Assembly (NCBI GenBank): GCA_039636795.1 | Contig: CP143430.1 | Coordinates: forward strand, 1,860,001 to 1,924,000 | DNA: 64,000 nucleotides | Source: Micrococcaceae bacterium Sec5.1 | GTDB lineage: Bacteria; Actinomycetota; Actinomycetes; Actinomycetales; Micrococcaceae | Reading direction: 5' to 3' | Shown: piece by piece, positions 53,124 through 61,680 of the stretch | How the letters are laid out: every line of letters starts with the position of its first letter | Position numbering within the stretch: position 1 is the stretch's first letter | Position numbers and translations under genes: made by a program | The notes under the pieces: model-generated | Told to the model about the DNA's origin: nothing | Databases searched by the model: none | Seen by the model: the letters and a program-made list of their open reading frames with translations, nothing else

Positions 53124-54002
53124 TTAAGGAAGGGTCAGGATTTCCGCGCCGGTCTCGGTGACCAGCAGGGTGTGTTCGAATTGGGCCGTGCGCTTGTGGT
53201 CCCTGGTTACAACCGTCCAGTCGTCGGACCACATGTCCCATTCGATCGTGCCAAGGGTCAGCATGGGTTCGATGGTGAAGACCATGCCTGCCTCGATCAC
53301 GGTGTTGTACGCCGGGGCTGCGTCGTAATGCGGAATGATGAGGCCCGTGTGGAACGCCTCACCAACACCGTGGCCAGTGAAGTCCCGCACCACGCCATAG
53401 CCGAAGCGCTTGGCGTAGGACTGGATCGCGCGGCCGATTACGTTGATTTCGCGGCCTGGGGCCACGGCCTTGATGGCCCGGTTGAGTGACTCCTGCGTCC
53501 GCTCAACCAGCAAACGGGATTCCTCGTCCACGTCGCCAACCAGGAAAGTGTAATTGGTATCTCCATGCACCCCGCCGATGAACGCGGTGATGTCAATGTT
53601 CAGGATGTCGCCATCCTGTACCACTGTGGAATCCGGGATGCCGTGGCAAATGACTTCATTGAGGGAAGAGCACAGGGACTTCGGGAAGCCCCGGTAGCCC
53701 AGCGTGGACGGGTAGGCGTTGTGGTCCACAAGGAACTCGTGGCCAACCTTGTCCAACTGGTCCGTCGTTACGCCGGGCTGGATGTGCTTGCCGACTTCAA
53801 CGATGGCCTGGGCAGCGATCCTGCTGGCAATACGGATCTTCTCGATGGTCTCCGCTGACTTCACTTCGGAGCCGGTGAACTTGCTGGGTGCCTTCTTGCC
53901 CACGTACTCGGGGCGGGGGATCGACGCCGGGACAGCCCGTTCAGGGCTGATGATTCCCGGAGTGAGCGTGCCGATGGGTGCGGTCGAAGCAAGAGAAGGC
54001 AT
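53124..54002 (-). CDS. map: Methionine aminopeptidase, type I
   Basis: 292 residues from the ATG at 54002, which is positioned six bases after a TATGAT -10 element. An extension of about 40 residues before the catalytic domain is typical of the actinobacterial MapB group. Metal ligands appear in order: [15 protein letters not shown] (two Asp), [10 protein letters not shown] (His) and EPML (Glu), with [13 protein letters not shown] QFEHT near the end (Glu). It removes N-terminal methionine from nascent proteins. Confidence 0.94.
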   Translation of the reverse strand: MPSLASTAPIGTLTPGIISPERAVPASIPRPEYVGKKAPSKFTGSEVKSAETIEKIRIASRIAAQAIVEVGKHIQPGVTTDQLDKVGHEFLVDHNAYPSTLGYRGFPKSLCSSLNEVICHGIPDSTVVQDGDILNIDITAFIGGVHGDTNYTFLVGDVDEESRLLVERTQESLNRAIKAVAPGREINVIGRAIQSYAKRFGYGVVRDFTGHGVGEAFHTGLIIPHYDAAPAYNTVIEAGMVFTIEPMLTLGTIEWDMWSDDWTVVTRDHKRTAQFEHTLLVTETGAEILTLP

Positions 54003-54008
54003 AGATTG

Positions 54009-54014
54009 ATCATA
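54009..54014 (-). promoter_or_regulatory. -10 element TATGAT, leaderless start of map
   Basis: On the minus strand TATGAT ends six bases before ATG 54002. No Shine-Dalgarno is present. An open frame continues upstream but is not needed. Confidence 0.62.
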
Positions 54015-54111
54015 TAAGGCAGGCAAGAGACGCAAGTAACAAAGTGCGGCCGGGTCCGAGTGACTGACGCCAACGTTACGCGTTTGAGGGCCGACGCAAT
54101 GAGGAGGAGAC

Positions 54112-54276
54112 GTGACGGAGTACTGGTACAACGTCAAGACGCATGAGATCGAAGAGGACGCCATGTCCGATTGGACACAGCTGATTGGCCCTTATAAGAC
54201 CAGGGAAGAAGCCGAACATGCGCTGGAAAAGGTCAAGCAACGCAACGACGCCTGGGACGCCCAGGACGACGACTAG
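54112..54276 (+). CDS. SPOR-like micro-protein (54 residues)
   Basis: 54 residues from a GTG four bases after GAGGAGGAGA, one of the best ribosome sites in the window. The protein begins [16 protein letters not shown] and continues [21 protein letters not shown], the pattern of the SPOR-type half-domain that actinobacteria encode as a stand-alone small protein. It is highly charged and ends in Asp residues. Stand-alone SPOR-like proteins may bind peptidoglycan in a relative of the fold, but this one has no signal peptide, so its site of action is unclear. It diverges from map (110 bases away) and converges on panB, ending 41 bases short of it. Confidence 0.8.
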   Translation: MTEYWYNVKTHEIEEDAMSDWTQLIGPYKTREEAEHALEKVKQRNDAWDAQDDD

Positions 54277-54317
54277 CTGTATTGGCGATTAGCTGTAATA
54301 GGGCGCCCCTGTCTTAG

Positions 54318-55223
54318 CTAGAAGGAATGCTCAGGTCCGGGAAATTCTCCGGACCTGACGTCCTCTCCAAAGGCTGCTGCGGCGTCGGTGAGCGTGGTGC
54401 GAAGGTCTGCATACTGCTTGACGAACTTGGCCATCTTGCCCCCTCGCAGTCCCGCCATGTCCTGCCAGACCAGCACTTGGCCTGTGGTGCTCTTGCCGGC
54501 CCCGATACCAACGGTTGGGACGCGCAATGCGGCATCCACGGCAGCGGCAGTTTCCGCGGGCACCATTTCCATGAGGACGCTGAAAGCGCCAGCGTCCTGC
54601 AGGGCAACTGCGTCCTCGATCAGCCGCTGGGCGTCCTCGCCCCTGCCTTGGACCCGGTAGCCACCCAGGGAATGTTCGCTTTGGGGAGTGAATCCAATGT
54701 GGGCCATGACAGGAATGCCTGCCTGGACCATGGCCTTCACGGTCTCCGCATAGTAGGCAGAGCCTTCGATTTTGACCGCATGGGCCAATCCTTCCTTGAG
54801 GAAGCGGACGCCTGTGGCGACTGCCTGCTCGGTTGAAACCTCATAGCTGCCAAAGGGCAGGTCCGCCAGGACCAGGGCGCGCTTGGCTGAGCGGCTTACG
54901 GCACGGCACAAGGGCAGCAGTTCGTCCACAGTGACGGGAAGGCTGGTCTCGTTGCCGAAGACGTTGTTTGAGGCGGAGTCGCCCACCAGGAGGACTTCGA
55001 TCCCTGCTTGGTCGAAGATCTCGGCGGTGTATTGCTCGTATGCGGTGAGCATGGCGAAGTGCTCGCCGTTGTCCTTGGCCTGCTGGAGGTGATGGATGCG
55101 CACCCTGCTGACCTGCTTCTTGGCGCCCGCTGGCGATGCCTGGGCTGCCGCCGTGGGGCCGGTGCCATAGGGCGCGGGGACTTCGGCGGGCGTGGTGGAC
55201 TCAGGAAGGTTGCTTGGGGCCAT
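54318..55223 (-). CDS. panB: 3-methyl-2-oxobutanoate hydroxymethyltransferase
   Basis: 301 residues. A disordered N-terminal extension of about 35 residues precedes the TIM-barrel enzyme: [23 protein letters not shown] (Mg2+-binding Asp), [16 protein letters not shown] (catalytic Glu region), [14 protein letters not shown] and [14 protein letters not shown]. It transfers a hydroxymethyl group to 2-oxoisovalerate for pantothenate and coenzyme A. The last part lacks 10-20 residues relative to longer homologs, but is complete to the usual end. The start is decided by a TAGGCT element six bases upstream. Confidence 0.94.
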   Translation of the reverse strand: MAPSNLPESTTPAEVPAPYGTGPTAAAQASPAGAKKQVSRVRIHHLQQAKDNGEHFAMLTAYEQYTAEIFDQAGIEVLLVGDSASNNVFGNETSLPVTVDELLPLCRAVSRSAKRALVLADLPFGSYEVSTEQAVATGVRFLKEGLAHAVKIEGSAYYAETVKAMVQAGIPVMAHIGFTPQSEHSLGGYRVQGRGEDAQRLIEDAVALQDAGAFSVLMEMVPAETAAAVDAALRVPTVGIGAGKSTTGQVLVWQDMAGLRGGKMAKFVKQYADLRTTLTDAAAAFGEDVRSGEFPGPEHSF

Positions 55224-55229
55224 GGGTAG

Positions 55230-55235
55230 AGCCTA
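55230..55235 (-). promoter_or_regulatory. -10 element TAGGCT, leaderless start of panB
   Basis: On the minus strand TAGGCT ends six bases before ATG 55223, and no Shine-Dalgarno is present. Confidence 0.6.
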
Positions 55236-55411
55236 AGCCGTGCCGACGGCGCCTGCCAGCAGTGTGCCAAGGGTCACTGTTTGTAAACGCTGTGTTACGC
55301 GCAGCTACTGCGGCGGCATTCCTCCCGAATGCTTAGTAGAGTGAAGTCTGAGCTGCCGTGGCTTCAATGATGGGAACCGCGGCATGGACACCGAACCGGA
55401 AAAGAGGCCCT

Positions 55412-56752
55412 ATGGACCGCCAGCAAGAGTTCGTTCTGCGGACGATCGAAGAGCGTGACGTGCGCTTCGTACGCTTGTGGTTCACCGACGTCGTGGGTTC
55501 ACTGAAGTCCGTGGCACTTGCGCCGGCTGAGGTTGAAGGTGCCTTCGAAGAGGGCCTGGGATTCGATGGTTCAGCGATTGAGGGCCTGGCGCGGGTTTTT
55601 GAGTCGGACATGCTGGCACAGCCGGACCCCTCAACCTTCCAGATCCTTCCCTGGCGCGGTGAGACCGAGCAAACGTCCAGAATGTTCTGTGATGTCTTAA
55701 CGCCGGATGGGGAACCGTCGGCAGCAGATCCCCGAAACGTCCTCAAGCGGACCCTTGCCAAGGCCGCGGATATGGGTTTCACCTGCTACACGCACCCTGA
55801 GATTGAGTTCTACCTGCTGAAGTCGAAGGAGCTTGGCCCCAATGGTGCGCCGGTCCCCGTTGACGAAGGCGGCTATTTCGACCACGTCCCTGGTGGTGTT
55901 GCGCAGGACTTCCGCCGGACCGCGGTGACCATGCTGGAATCGGTCGGTATCTCGGTGGAGTTCAGCCACCACGAGGGCGGGCCGGGCCAGAACGAGATTG
56001 ACCTGCGGTACGCGGATGCCCTGCAGACTGCGGACAACATCATGACCTTCCGCACGGTCATCAAGGAAGTCGCCCTGCAGCAGGGCACGTATGCCACGTT
56101 CATGCCCAAGCCGTTTACGGACCACCCCGGCTCCGGAATGCACACACACTTCTCGCTCTTCGAGGGCGACACCAATGCCTTCTTTGAGGCAGGCGCGGAG
56201 TTCCAGCTGTCCAAGACTGCCCGCCAGTTCATCGCCGGGATCCTCAAGCACGCTCCCGAATTCACGGCGGTCACCAACCAGTTCGTGAACTCCTATAAGC
56301 GGCTCTGGGGCGGCGGCGAAGCACCGAGCTATCTGAGCTGGGGCCACAACAACCGCTCCGCGCTGGTGCGAGTGCCGTTGTACAAGCCCGGCAAGGGCCA
56401 GTCGGCGCGCATCGAGTACCGCGGCATCGACTCCGCCACCAACCCATATCTGGCATATGCCGTCCTTTTGGGCGCCGGTTTGAAGGGTATCGAGGAAGGC
56501 TACGAGCTTCCGGCAGCTGCCGAGGATGACGTTTGGTCGCTAACCACCGCGGAGCGCAAAGCCATGGGCCACGCTCCGCTGCCGGCCAGCCTCCACGATG
56601 CCATTCGTGCCATGGAGGAATCGGAGTTGGTAGCCCAGATTCTGGGTGAACAGGTCTTTGAACACTTCTTGCGCAACAAGCGCGCGGAATGGCAGGACTA
56701 CCGCCTCCAGGTCACGCCGTACGAGCTGCAGCGCAACCTCGGCATTCTGTAG
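55412..56752 (+). CDS. glnA2: Glutamine synthetase, GlnA2-type (class I, non-adenylylated)
   Basis: 446 residues from the ATG at 55412, five bases after GAGG. Beta-grasp start (RFVRLWFTDVVGSLKSVAL in part), the ATP/metal segments GFDGSAI, EFYLL, HHEGGPGQNEIDLRY (in parts) and MPKPF, and RIEYRGID complete the enzyme. At the adenylylation loop the usual NLY-L-P motif is replaced by DVWSLTTAER, without the tyrosine. It lies directly before glnE, the order found for glnA2 in mycobacteria. Expected product is L-glutamine, though GlnA2 relatives are less active and some GlnA-like enzymes use other amines. Confidence 0.92.
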   Translation: MDRQQEFVLRTIEERDVRFVRLWFTDVVGSLKSVALAPAEVEGAFEEGLGFDGSAIEGLARVFESDMLAQPDPSTFQILPWRGETEQTSRMFCDVLTPDGEPSAADPRNVLKRTLAKAADMGFTCYTHPEIEFYLLKSKELGPNGAPVPVDEGGYFDHVPGGVAQDFRRTAVTMLESVGISVEFSHHEGGPGQNEIDLRYADALQTADNIMTFRTVIKEVALQQGTYATFMPKPFTDHPGSGMHTHFSLFEGDTNAFFEAGAEFQLSKTARQFIAGILKHAPEFTAVTNQFVNSYKRLWGGGEAPSYLSWGHNNRSALVRVPLYKPGKGQSARIEYRGIDSATNPYLAYAVLLGAGLKGIEEGYELPAAAEDDVWSLTTAERKAMGHAPLPASLHDAIRAMEESELVAQILGEQVFEHFLRNKRAEWQDYRLQVTPYELQRNLGIL

Positions 56753-56761
56753 GCAGGGCGA

Positions 56762-59700
56762 ATGAGCCTTGCACGTCGGCTCATATCAGCCGGATTCAAT
56801 GACCTGGAAAAGGGCGAACGTTTTCTCGCTGCCCCGGAACTCGAAGGCATCGAGCAGGATGCCCTGTTCGCCGGGCTCTCCTTGGCGGCGAGCCCGGATA
56901 CCGCGTTGCAATCACTGGTCCGGCTGATTGAGAAGAATCCCGGCCTCAAGAAGTTGGCCGGCGCGGACCCTGACACGAGCGAATCCTTGTATCGGCTGTT
57001 GGGGGCATCGGAGGCGCTGGGGGAGTTCCTCATGCGCAGGCCGGAGCACCTGGATGTTTTTGAGGCCCGGGTGAGCCCGGAGCCCCTTCCGGCCTCAAGC
57101 GAAGAGCTCAGGTCCCTTCTCCTTCGTTCGGTCAAGGCCGAGCCGGGTGCGCAGCGTCCAGTGGCCGGGTTGACGGGGCTTCCGGCGTATGCGGCCTTGC
57201 GGACGGCATACCGCCGCGGGCTCACAGAGCTTGCCATCAAGGACCTCTGCGCTGCCTCGCCGCAAGACTTCATGCCCGCCGTTGGTGCAGAGCTTGCCGA
57301 CCTCGCCGGAGCCGCCATTGAAGCTGCCCTTGCCGTTTCCCGGGCAGAAGCGGCGGCCCAGTTCGACGCCTCGGAGGTGGCCGACGTCGGACTCGCAGTC
57401 ATTGGCATGGGCAAATGTGGTGCCCGCGAGCTGAACTACATTTCCGACGTCGATGTCATTTACGTCATCGAAGCAGAGGAACTGGACGACGCCCGCGCCG
57501 CGACCATCGGCACCGCCCTGGCCTCCGGCATCTCGCGGGCGATTTCCTCATCCGCACCCGAGCCGGGTTTGTGGGAAGTGGACCCCAACCTTCGCCCGGA
57601 AGGAAAATCCGGGCCGTTGGTGCGGACCCTCCCTTCACACCTGAGCTATTACGCCCGATGGGCTGAGAGCTGGGAATTCCAGGCGTTGCTGAAGGCCCGC
57701 ACGATTGCCGGCGACCGGGAACTGGGCCAGCGCTATGAAAAGGCAGTGGAACCACTGGTGTGGGCGTCCGCCGGCCGTGATGGCTTCGTCGAATCCGTCC
57801 AGGCCATGAGGCGCCGGGTCACCGACTACATTCCGGCCGCCGAGGAACAGCGGCAGATCAAGTTGGGACGTGGTGGGCTGCGCGACGTCGAATTCACTGT
57901 GCAGTTGTTGCAGCTGGTTCACGGCAAGTCGGACGAGTCCCTTCGTTGCCGTGACACCACATCGGCTATCGCGGCATTGTCTGCCGGTGGCTACATCGGA
58001 CGTGCCGACGCCGCCGGCTTCGACAACGCGTACCGCTATCTTCGGCTTTTGGAGCACCGGATTCAGTTGTTCCAGTTGCGCCGCACCCATCTCATGCCCG
58101 TGGCGGAGGATGCGCAGCGGGTGTTGGCCAAGGCTGTCCTGGGGCCCTTCTCACTTGAACGCCCGCATCCCGACCAGCTGATGGCGACCTGGCAGAAGAC
58201 CAAACGGTCCGTGCGGGATTTGCATGAGCGTATTTTCTACCGTCCATTGCTCAACACCGCCGCGAAACTCAGCAGCGAAGACGCCAAGCTGAGCCCGGAA
58301 GCTGCCCAGGGCCGTCTTGCTGCCCTCGGCTACCTCGATCCCAAGGGCGCAATGCGTCACATTGAGGCGCTGACTGCCGGTGTAAGCCGGCGTGCGGCGC
58401 TGCAGCGGCAACTGTTGCCCATTCTTCTTGGCTGGCTTGCCGAGGGCGTGGATCCTGACGCTGGGCTCCTGGCGTTCCGACGGGTCAGCGAAGCGTTGGG
58501 CACCACGCACTGGTATTTGGGAATGCTTCGCGATTCCCAAGCGGCAGCCGAACGCCTCTGCCAGGTGCTTGCCAATTCGCGGCTCATTTCGGACCTCCTG
58601 GAAGTCTCACCCGAGTCCGTGGCGTGGCTTGGCAGCGATAAGGACCTGGCTCCCATCCCGTTTGAGGCGCAATGGCAGGAAATCCGCTCCAAATTGTCCA
58701 GGCACCCGGACCCGGAGAGTGCCATGCGCCTCATCAGGTTGATCCGTCGGCGGGAGATCCTGCGGACCGCGATTGCCGATAGTGCGGGTTTGCTTGACCA
58801 GGACGCCGTGGGACTGGCGTTGGCCGAAACAGACCGGGCGGCCGTGCTCGGAGCCCTGCATGTGGCCGAATCCATCGCTACCCAGTCCGATCCCCTGAAA
58901 ACCGAGGTTCTGGTGGTGGCGATGGGCCGGCAGGGTGGCCGTGAGATCGGCTACGGCTCAGACGCCGACGTCATGTACGTTCACCGAGCACGGCCCGGCT
59001 TCACGGATGAGGAAGCCCAGGAACAGGCGACGGCGATAGTCGCCAAAGTCTCCAGCCTTCTTACCCAGCCGCTAAAGCCCGCGATCATGGCCGAGCGCGT
59101 GTTGATGGTAGACGCGGACCTGCGGCCGGAAGGGAAGAACGGCGCCATGGTCCGGTCCTTGGAGTCCTATGCCGAGTACTATCGCCGGTGGTCCCTCATC
59201 TGGGAATCGCAGGCACTGCTGCGGGCGCGTCCCATGGCTGGCTCAGACGACTTGGCAGTGGCCTTCCTCCAGCTTATTGATCCCATTCGTTACCCGGCTG
59301 AACTCTCCGAGCAGGACGTCAGGGAAATCCGGCGCGTCAAGGCCCGCGTGGAATCGGAGCGGCTACCTCGAGGCGCTGATCCGGCGCGCCACGTGAAGCT
59401 TGGCCGCGGTGGATTGAGCGATGTTGAATGGCTGGTCCAGCTCATCCAGTTGCAGCATGCGGGCAAGCAGCCCGCGTTACGGACTACGTCCACGCTGGAG
59501 GCACTTGCCGCAGCCGAGAACCTTGGGCTTGTTGGCAAGGACGACGCCGGACTCTTACGGGAGGCGTGGAAGCTCGCCAGCCGAATCCGCTCGGCGAACG
59601 TCATAGTGACGGGCCGGGCATCGGATGTTCTTCCATCCTCACGGAGGGATCTTGAAGCTGTGGCACGTTGGTGTGGCTACGCGCCCGGAGCCGCGGGACA

Positions 59701-59773
59701 GTTCGAGGAGGATTACTTGCGCCTTAGCCGCCGGGCCCGGGCTGTGTTCGAAAAAGAGTTCTACGGTAATTGA
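56762..59773 (+). CDS. glnE: Glutamine synthetase adenylyltransferase/deadenylylase
   Basis: 1003 residues. Two nucleotidyltransferase domains are recognised: the N-terminal deadenylylase half (GMGKCGARELNYISDVDVIYV in parts) and the C-terminal adenylylase half (AMGRQGGREIGYGSDADVMYV in parts), each with its D-x-D metal site and a partner helix bundle (GRGGLRDVEF, GRGGLSDVEW). It transfers AMP to the tyrosine of GlnA1 (Tyr402 of the protein at 61681) under nitrogen-rich conditions and removes it again. It is co-directional with glnA2, ten bases apart. Confidence 0.96.
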   Translation: MSLARRLISAGFNDLEKGERFLAAPELEGIEQDALFAGLSLAASPDTALQSLVRLIEKNPGLKKLAGADPDTSESLYRLLGASEALGEFLMRRPEHLDVFEARVSPEPLPASSEELRSLLLRSVKAEPGAQRPVAGLTGLPAYAALRTAYRRGLTELAIKDLCAASPQDFMPAVGAELADLAGAAIEAALAVSRAEAAAQFDASEVADVGLAVIGMGKCGARELNYISDVDVIYVIEAEELDDARAATIGTALASGISRAISSSAPEPGLWEVDPNLRPEGKSGPLVRTLPSHLSYYARWAESWEFQALLKARTIAGDRELGQRYEKAVEPLVWASAGRDGFVESVQAMRRRVTDYIPAAEEQRQIKLGRGGLRDVEFTVQLLQLVHGKSDESLRCRDTTSAIAALSAGGYIGRADAAGFDNAYRYLRLLEHRIQLFQLRRTHLMPVAEDAQRVLAKAVLGPFSLERPHPDQLMATWQKTKRSVRDLHERIFYRPLLNTAAKLSSEDAKLSPEAAQGRLAALGYLDPKGAMRHIEALTAGVSRRAALQRQLLPILLGWLAEGVDPDAGLLAFRRVSEALGTTHWYLGMLRDSQAAAERLCQVLANSRLISDLLEVSPESVAWLGSDKDLAPIPFEAQWQEIRSKLSRHPDPESAMRLIRLIRRREILRTAIADSAGLLDQDAVGLALAETDRAAVLGALHVAESIATQSDPLKTEVLVVAMGRQGGREIGYGSDADVMYVHRARPGFTDEEAQEQATAIVAKVSSLLTQPLKPAIMAERVLMVDADLRPEGKNGAMVRSLESYAEYYRRWSLIWESQALLRARPMAGSDDLAVAFLQLIDPIRYPAELSEQDVREIRRVKARVESERLPRGADPARHVKLGRGGLSDVEWLVQLIQLQHAGKQPALRTTSTLEALAAAENLGLVGKDDAGLLREAWKLASRIRSANVIVTGRASDVLPSSRRDLEAVARWCGYAPGAAGQFEEDYLRLSRRARAVFEKEFYGN

Positions 59774-59782
59774 GGGTGGCTG

Positions 59783-60367
59783 GTGATGAGTATCTGGCTT
59801 ATTCCGCTCAAGCTGCTGGACGATGATGCCCGCGACATCCAGCTGGGCGCTGTGGCGGAAATGGCGGTGGAGCCAGCCCAGCGGGATTTTGTGGGGGACC
59901 CCCTGCGCATGATGTTGGTCGGACTCGAAGAGGAGTCACGGCTGCCCTACGTGATTGAGGCTCAAGGAGTGGGTGTCGGAGTCCTGACCCTCCAGTCTGG
60001 AGCGGCGCGCCTTGCGGGATGGCAGGATGACGATTCCGTGTGGCTTCTCAGGGGATTCCTTATCGATTCAACATGTCAGGGTCGGGGCCTCGGGACGATG
60101 GCTGCGGAGGCTGCGGTAGGCGAGGCCCGCAAACTGACAGCCAGGCGCGGTGGCGGTCAGGCCGGCGTCGTGCTTTCCGTCAACGAGCGCAACCCTGCAG
60201 GCATTGCAGCCTATGCAAAAGCTGGCTTTGTGGATGCTGGCCGCTACCTCGGCGGCAACTCCGGCCCGCAACGCATCATGTACAGGGCCTTTGAGCATGC
60301 TGAAATTTCGTTCCCGCGTGAGCCGTCAACAAATGTTGACGAAGATCATGGAGTCAACTATGGTTGA
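59783..60367 (+). CDS. GNAT-family N-acetyltransferase
   Basis: 194 residues (a neighbouring ATG at 59786 is the other start). The acetyl-CoA loop reads DSTCQGRGLGTMAAEAA (about 94-110), the Q-x2-G-x-G/A motif of GNAT enzymes, followed by SVNERNPAGIAAYAKAGFVDAGRYL in parts (SVNERN, AAYAKAGF), and the N-terminal part resembles polyamine/aminoglycoside acetyltransferases. Substrate unknown. It follows glnE by nine bases and is likely co-transcribed. The 3' end and stop contain the operator palindromes of the next gene. Confidence 0.82.
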   Translation: MMSIWLIPLKLLDDDARDIQLGAVAEMAVEPAQRDFVGDPLRMMLVGLEEESRLPYVIEAQGVGVGVLTLQSGAARLAGWQDDDSVWLLRGFLIDSTCQGRGLGTMAAEAAVGEARKLTARRGGGQAGVVLSVNERNPAGIAAYAKAGFVDAGRYLGGNSGPQRIMYRAFEHAEISFPREPSTNVDEDHGVNYG

Positions 60368-60368
60368 C
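60325..60368. promoter_or_regulatory. Twin palindromes GTCAAC-N4-GTTGAC covering a promoter
   Basis: Two perfect dyads with identical arms, GTCAAC-AAAT-GTTGAC (60325-60340) and GTCAAC-TATG-GTTGAC (60353-60368), centres 28 bases apart. A promoter TTGACG (60336-60341)-N17-TATGGT (60359-60364) is embedded, its -35 in the first site and its -10 in the second. This is a classical arrangement for an autorepressed regulator. Confidence 0.8.
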
Positions 60369-60386
60369 GGCATGGAGGTGGACAGA

Positions 60387-60587
60387 ATGAAAACCCTTGT
60401 TGGATCAATGGATGGCATGGGGCCGGCGGAGGCGCTGTATGCGGTAGCTGAACTCCACAAGGAAGTTGGCAGGGCCGAGGCCTCCCTTGTACGCGCAGCC
60501 CGGCAGTCCGGTTTATCGTGGGAGGCAATCGCACTTTGCCTCGGCGTGACCAAGCAGGCGGTACATAAGAAGTACGGGAAGCAGTAG
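60387..60587 (+). CDS. Small helix-turn-helix protein (66 residues)
   Basis: 66 residues from the ATG at 60387, eight bases after GGAGG; ATGs at 60348, 60360 and 60372 are in frame but lie inside the operators. Residues 40-62 form a helix-turn-helix (LSWEAIALCLGVTKQAVHKKYG in part), preceded by an alpha-helical segment (PAEALYAVAELHKEVGRAEASLV in part). Such mini regulators, common in actinobacteria, often accompany Clp N-domain proteins; none is present here. The twin palindromes directly upstream suggest autoregulation. It may be translated partly from the GNAT message as well. Confidence 0.82.
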   Translation: MKTLVGSMDGMGPAEALYAVAELHKEVGRAEASLVRAARQSGLSWEAIALCLGVTKQAVHKKYGKQ

Positions 60588-60651
60588 GACCAGTTCGAAC
60601 GACCAATGCCGGGCATCCCCTAGGGTCTGTTCGAGCGGGCATGCTGTCCCT

Positions 60652-60657
60652 TAGGAT
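60652..60657 (+). promoter_or_regulatory. -10 element TAGGAT, leaderless start
   Basis: TAGGAT ends six bases before GTG 60664. No Shine-Dalgarno sequence is present. Confidence 0.6.
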
Positions 60658-60663
60658 TCTCGC

Positions 60664-60861
60664 GTGACAGTCAGGCGGGATTCGGAGGGGGCACCCTTCT
60701 CAGATGCGTCGTGCTTCCGGTGTGAGCAGGCGGGGCCGCACTGGTCTTCGCCGCATGGCCGCGGCGACGTCTATGCGTGCCGGCGCTGTTTCGCAACTTT
60801 TACTGACGCCGAATGGCGGCAGGGTGACGGGGGAGCGCAGGGCCTTTTCGAAACCAAGTAG
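60664..60861 (+). CDS. Small zinc-ribbon protein (65 residues)
   Basis: 65 residues from a GTG with an ideally placed -10 element. Two CxxC pairs, CFRC and CRRC (about residues 17-20 and 39-42), make a zinc ribbon, with FTDAEW following the second pair. The rest is polar. No family is recognised. It starts 76 bases after the mini-HTH gene and is transcribed in the same direction, but its own leaderless promoter makes independent expression likely. Function unknown. Confidence 0.7.
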   Translation: MTVRRDSEGAPFSDASCFRCEQAGPHWSSPHGRGDVYACRRCFATFTDAEWRQGDGGAQGLFETK

Positions 60862-60885
60862 CCGGCTGTGCCCGAAGGGTAAAAA

Positions 60886-60904
60886 ACGAGTACACACTAC
60901 TCGT
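60886..60904. promoter_or_regulatory. Inverted repeat ACGAGTA-CACAC-TACTCGT
   Basis: Perfect 7-bp dyad, 25 bases after the zinc-ribbon gene and 36 bases before the next small frame. On the minus strand it would be a stem followed by T6, so it could be a terminator in that direction; on the plus strand it looks like an operator. Confidence 0.55.
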
Positions 60905-60939
60905 GCCCTGACCTGCCCTGGGTAGGCACCATGTTTGCT

Positions 60940-61074
60940 ATGACAACCTATGTGATTGAACAAGCGGCACTGGTTCACCGCTGTCAGTGCTGCGGTGAAG
61001 AAACCGAGCGGGTGTTTTGCGCGGACTGCGCAGCTCCACAACAACCTGGCGAAGTCCCGAAAACCAGGCACTAA
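60940..61074 (+). CDS. Second small Cys-pair protein (44 residues)
   Basis: 44 residues from the ATG at 60940 (an ATG at 60931 adds three residues). Two CxxC pairs (CQCC and CADC, 11 residues apart) again suggest zinc binding. It begins MTTYVIEQAALVHRCQCC. There is no clear ribosome site or -10, and the frame is short, so it could be non-coding; the Cys pairs and the palindrome upstream argue for it. It would be the second small zinc protein in a row. Confidence 0.45.
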   Translation: MTTYVIEQAALVHRCQCCGEETERVFCADCAAPQQPGEVPKTRH

Positions 61075-61159
61075 AGACCAAAGGCAAGGTGCTGGTTCGT
61101 CCGTTGGAAAGCCTTATAGACTCGATTCCGTAACTACTCTCGATGCTTAGGAGAAGTAC

Positions 61160-61513
61160 ATGGAATACAACGGAAGTTCGTTTGAGAAGGCTATTCCTGC
61201 TGGAGAGTTGGATCGCCGCCACGTGGGTCAATCCATTAGCTTTCAGCCCAACGATTTCACGGTTGTCTTCGGGACGATCGCGGGCATCGCAAGAACCGAG
61301 GCGCTCGTATATTTATCGCTCGATGGCGTCTCCGGCGGCACGCATTTGAAGGACGAGTACGACCTCCCCATCGATCGGCACGTCTACCTGCAGTTGGATC
61401 CCCTGAGCAGCGCGGAAAAGGGTCTTGCAGATGCCGCAAAGGTGGTGAAGGAGAAGCTGGACGAGTTCGGAAAAAACATCCGGGACCGGGATCAGGGCAA
61501 GGAATCCGAGTAG
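61160..61513 (+). CDS. Hypothetical protein (117 residues)
   Basis: 117 residues from an ATG six bases after AGGAGA. It begins MEYNGSSFEKAIPAGELD and has a beta-rich middle (ISFQPNDFTVVFGTIAGIAR, shown in parts, then LVYLSLDG) and a charged helical C-terminus (AKVVKEKLDEFGKNIRDRDQ). No signal peptide, membrane helix, or cysteine is present. No family is recognised. It lies between the small zinc genes and the terminator shared with glnA1. Confidence 0.75.
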   Translation: MEYNGSSFEKAIPAGELDRRHVGQSISFQPNDFTVVFGTIAGIARTEALVYLSLDGVSGGTHLKDEYDLPIDRHVYLQLDPLSSAEKGLADAAKVVKEKLDEFGKNIRDRDQGKESE

Positions 61514-61577
61514 CTAGCACTTCGCCACAGCCTTACGGATCTAGCTGATTCGGCGGTAGCAGCGGGTTATAGGACAA

Positions 61578-61624
61578 AGAGAAGGGCCGGCATCAGGTAC
61601 AAAACCTGTTGCCGGCCCTTCTTA
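61578..61624. terminator. Bidirectional terminator between the hypothetical gene and glnA1
   Basis: GAAGGGCCGGCA (61581-61592) pairs with TGCCGGCCCTTC (61610-61621), with an inner CAGGT/ACCTG stem. It lies between convergent genes. Confidence 0.85.
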
Positions 61625-61680
61625 TTCGGGAACCTTGGTGGGTTCCGCGTGGGCTAAACCTGGTTTAGCCGCGGGAGTTG

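Noticed and set aside
55283..55298. GlnR box before glnA2
   Set aside because: GTAAAC and TGTTAC form a small dyad, but spacing and order do not match the gTnAC-N6-GaAAC pattern.
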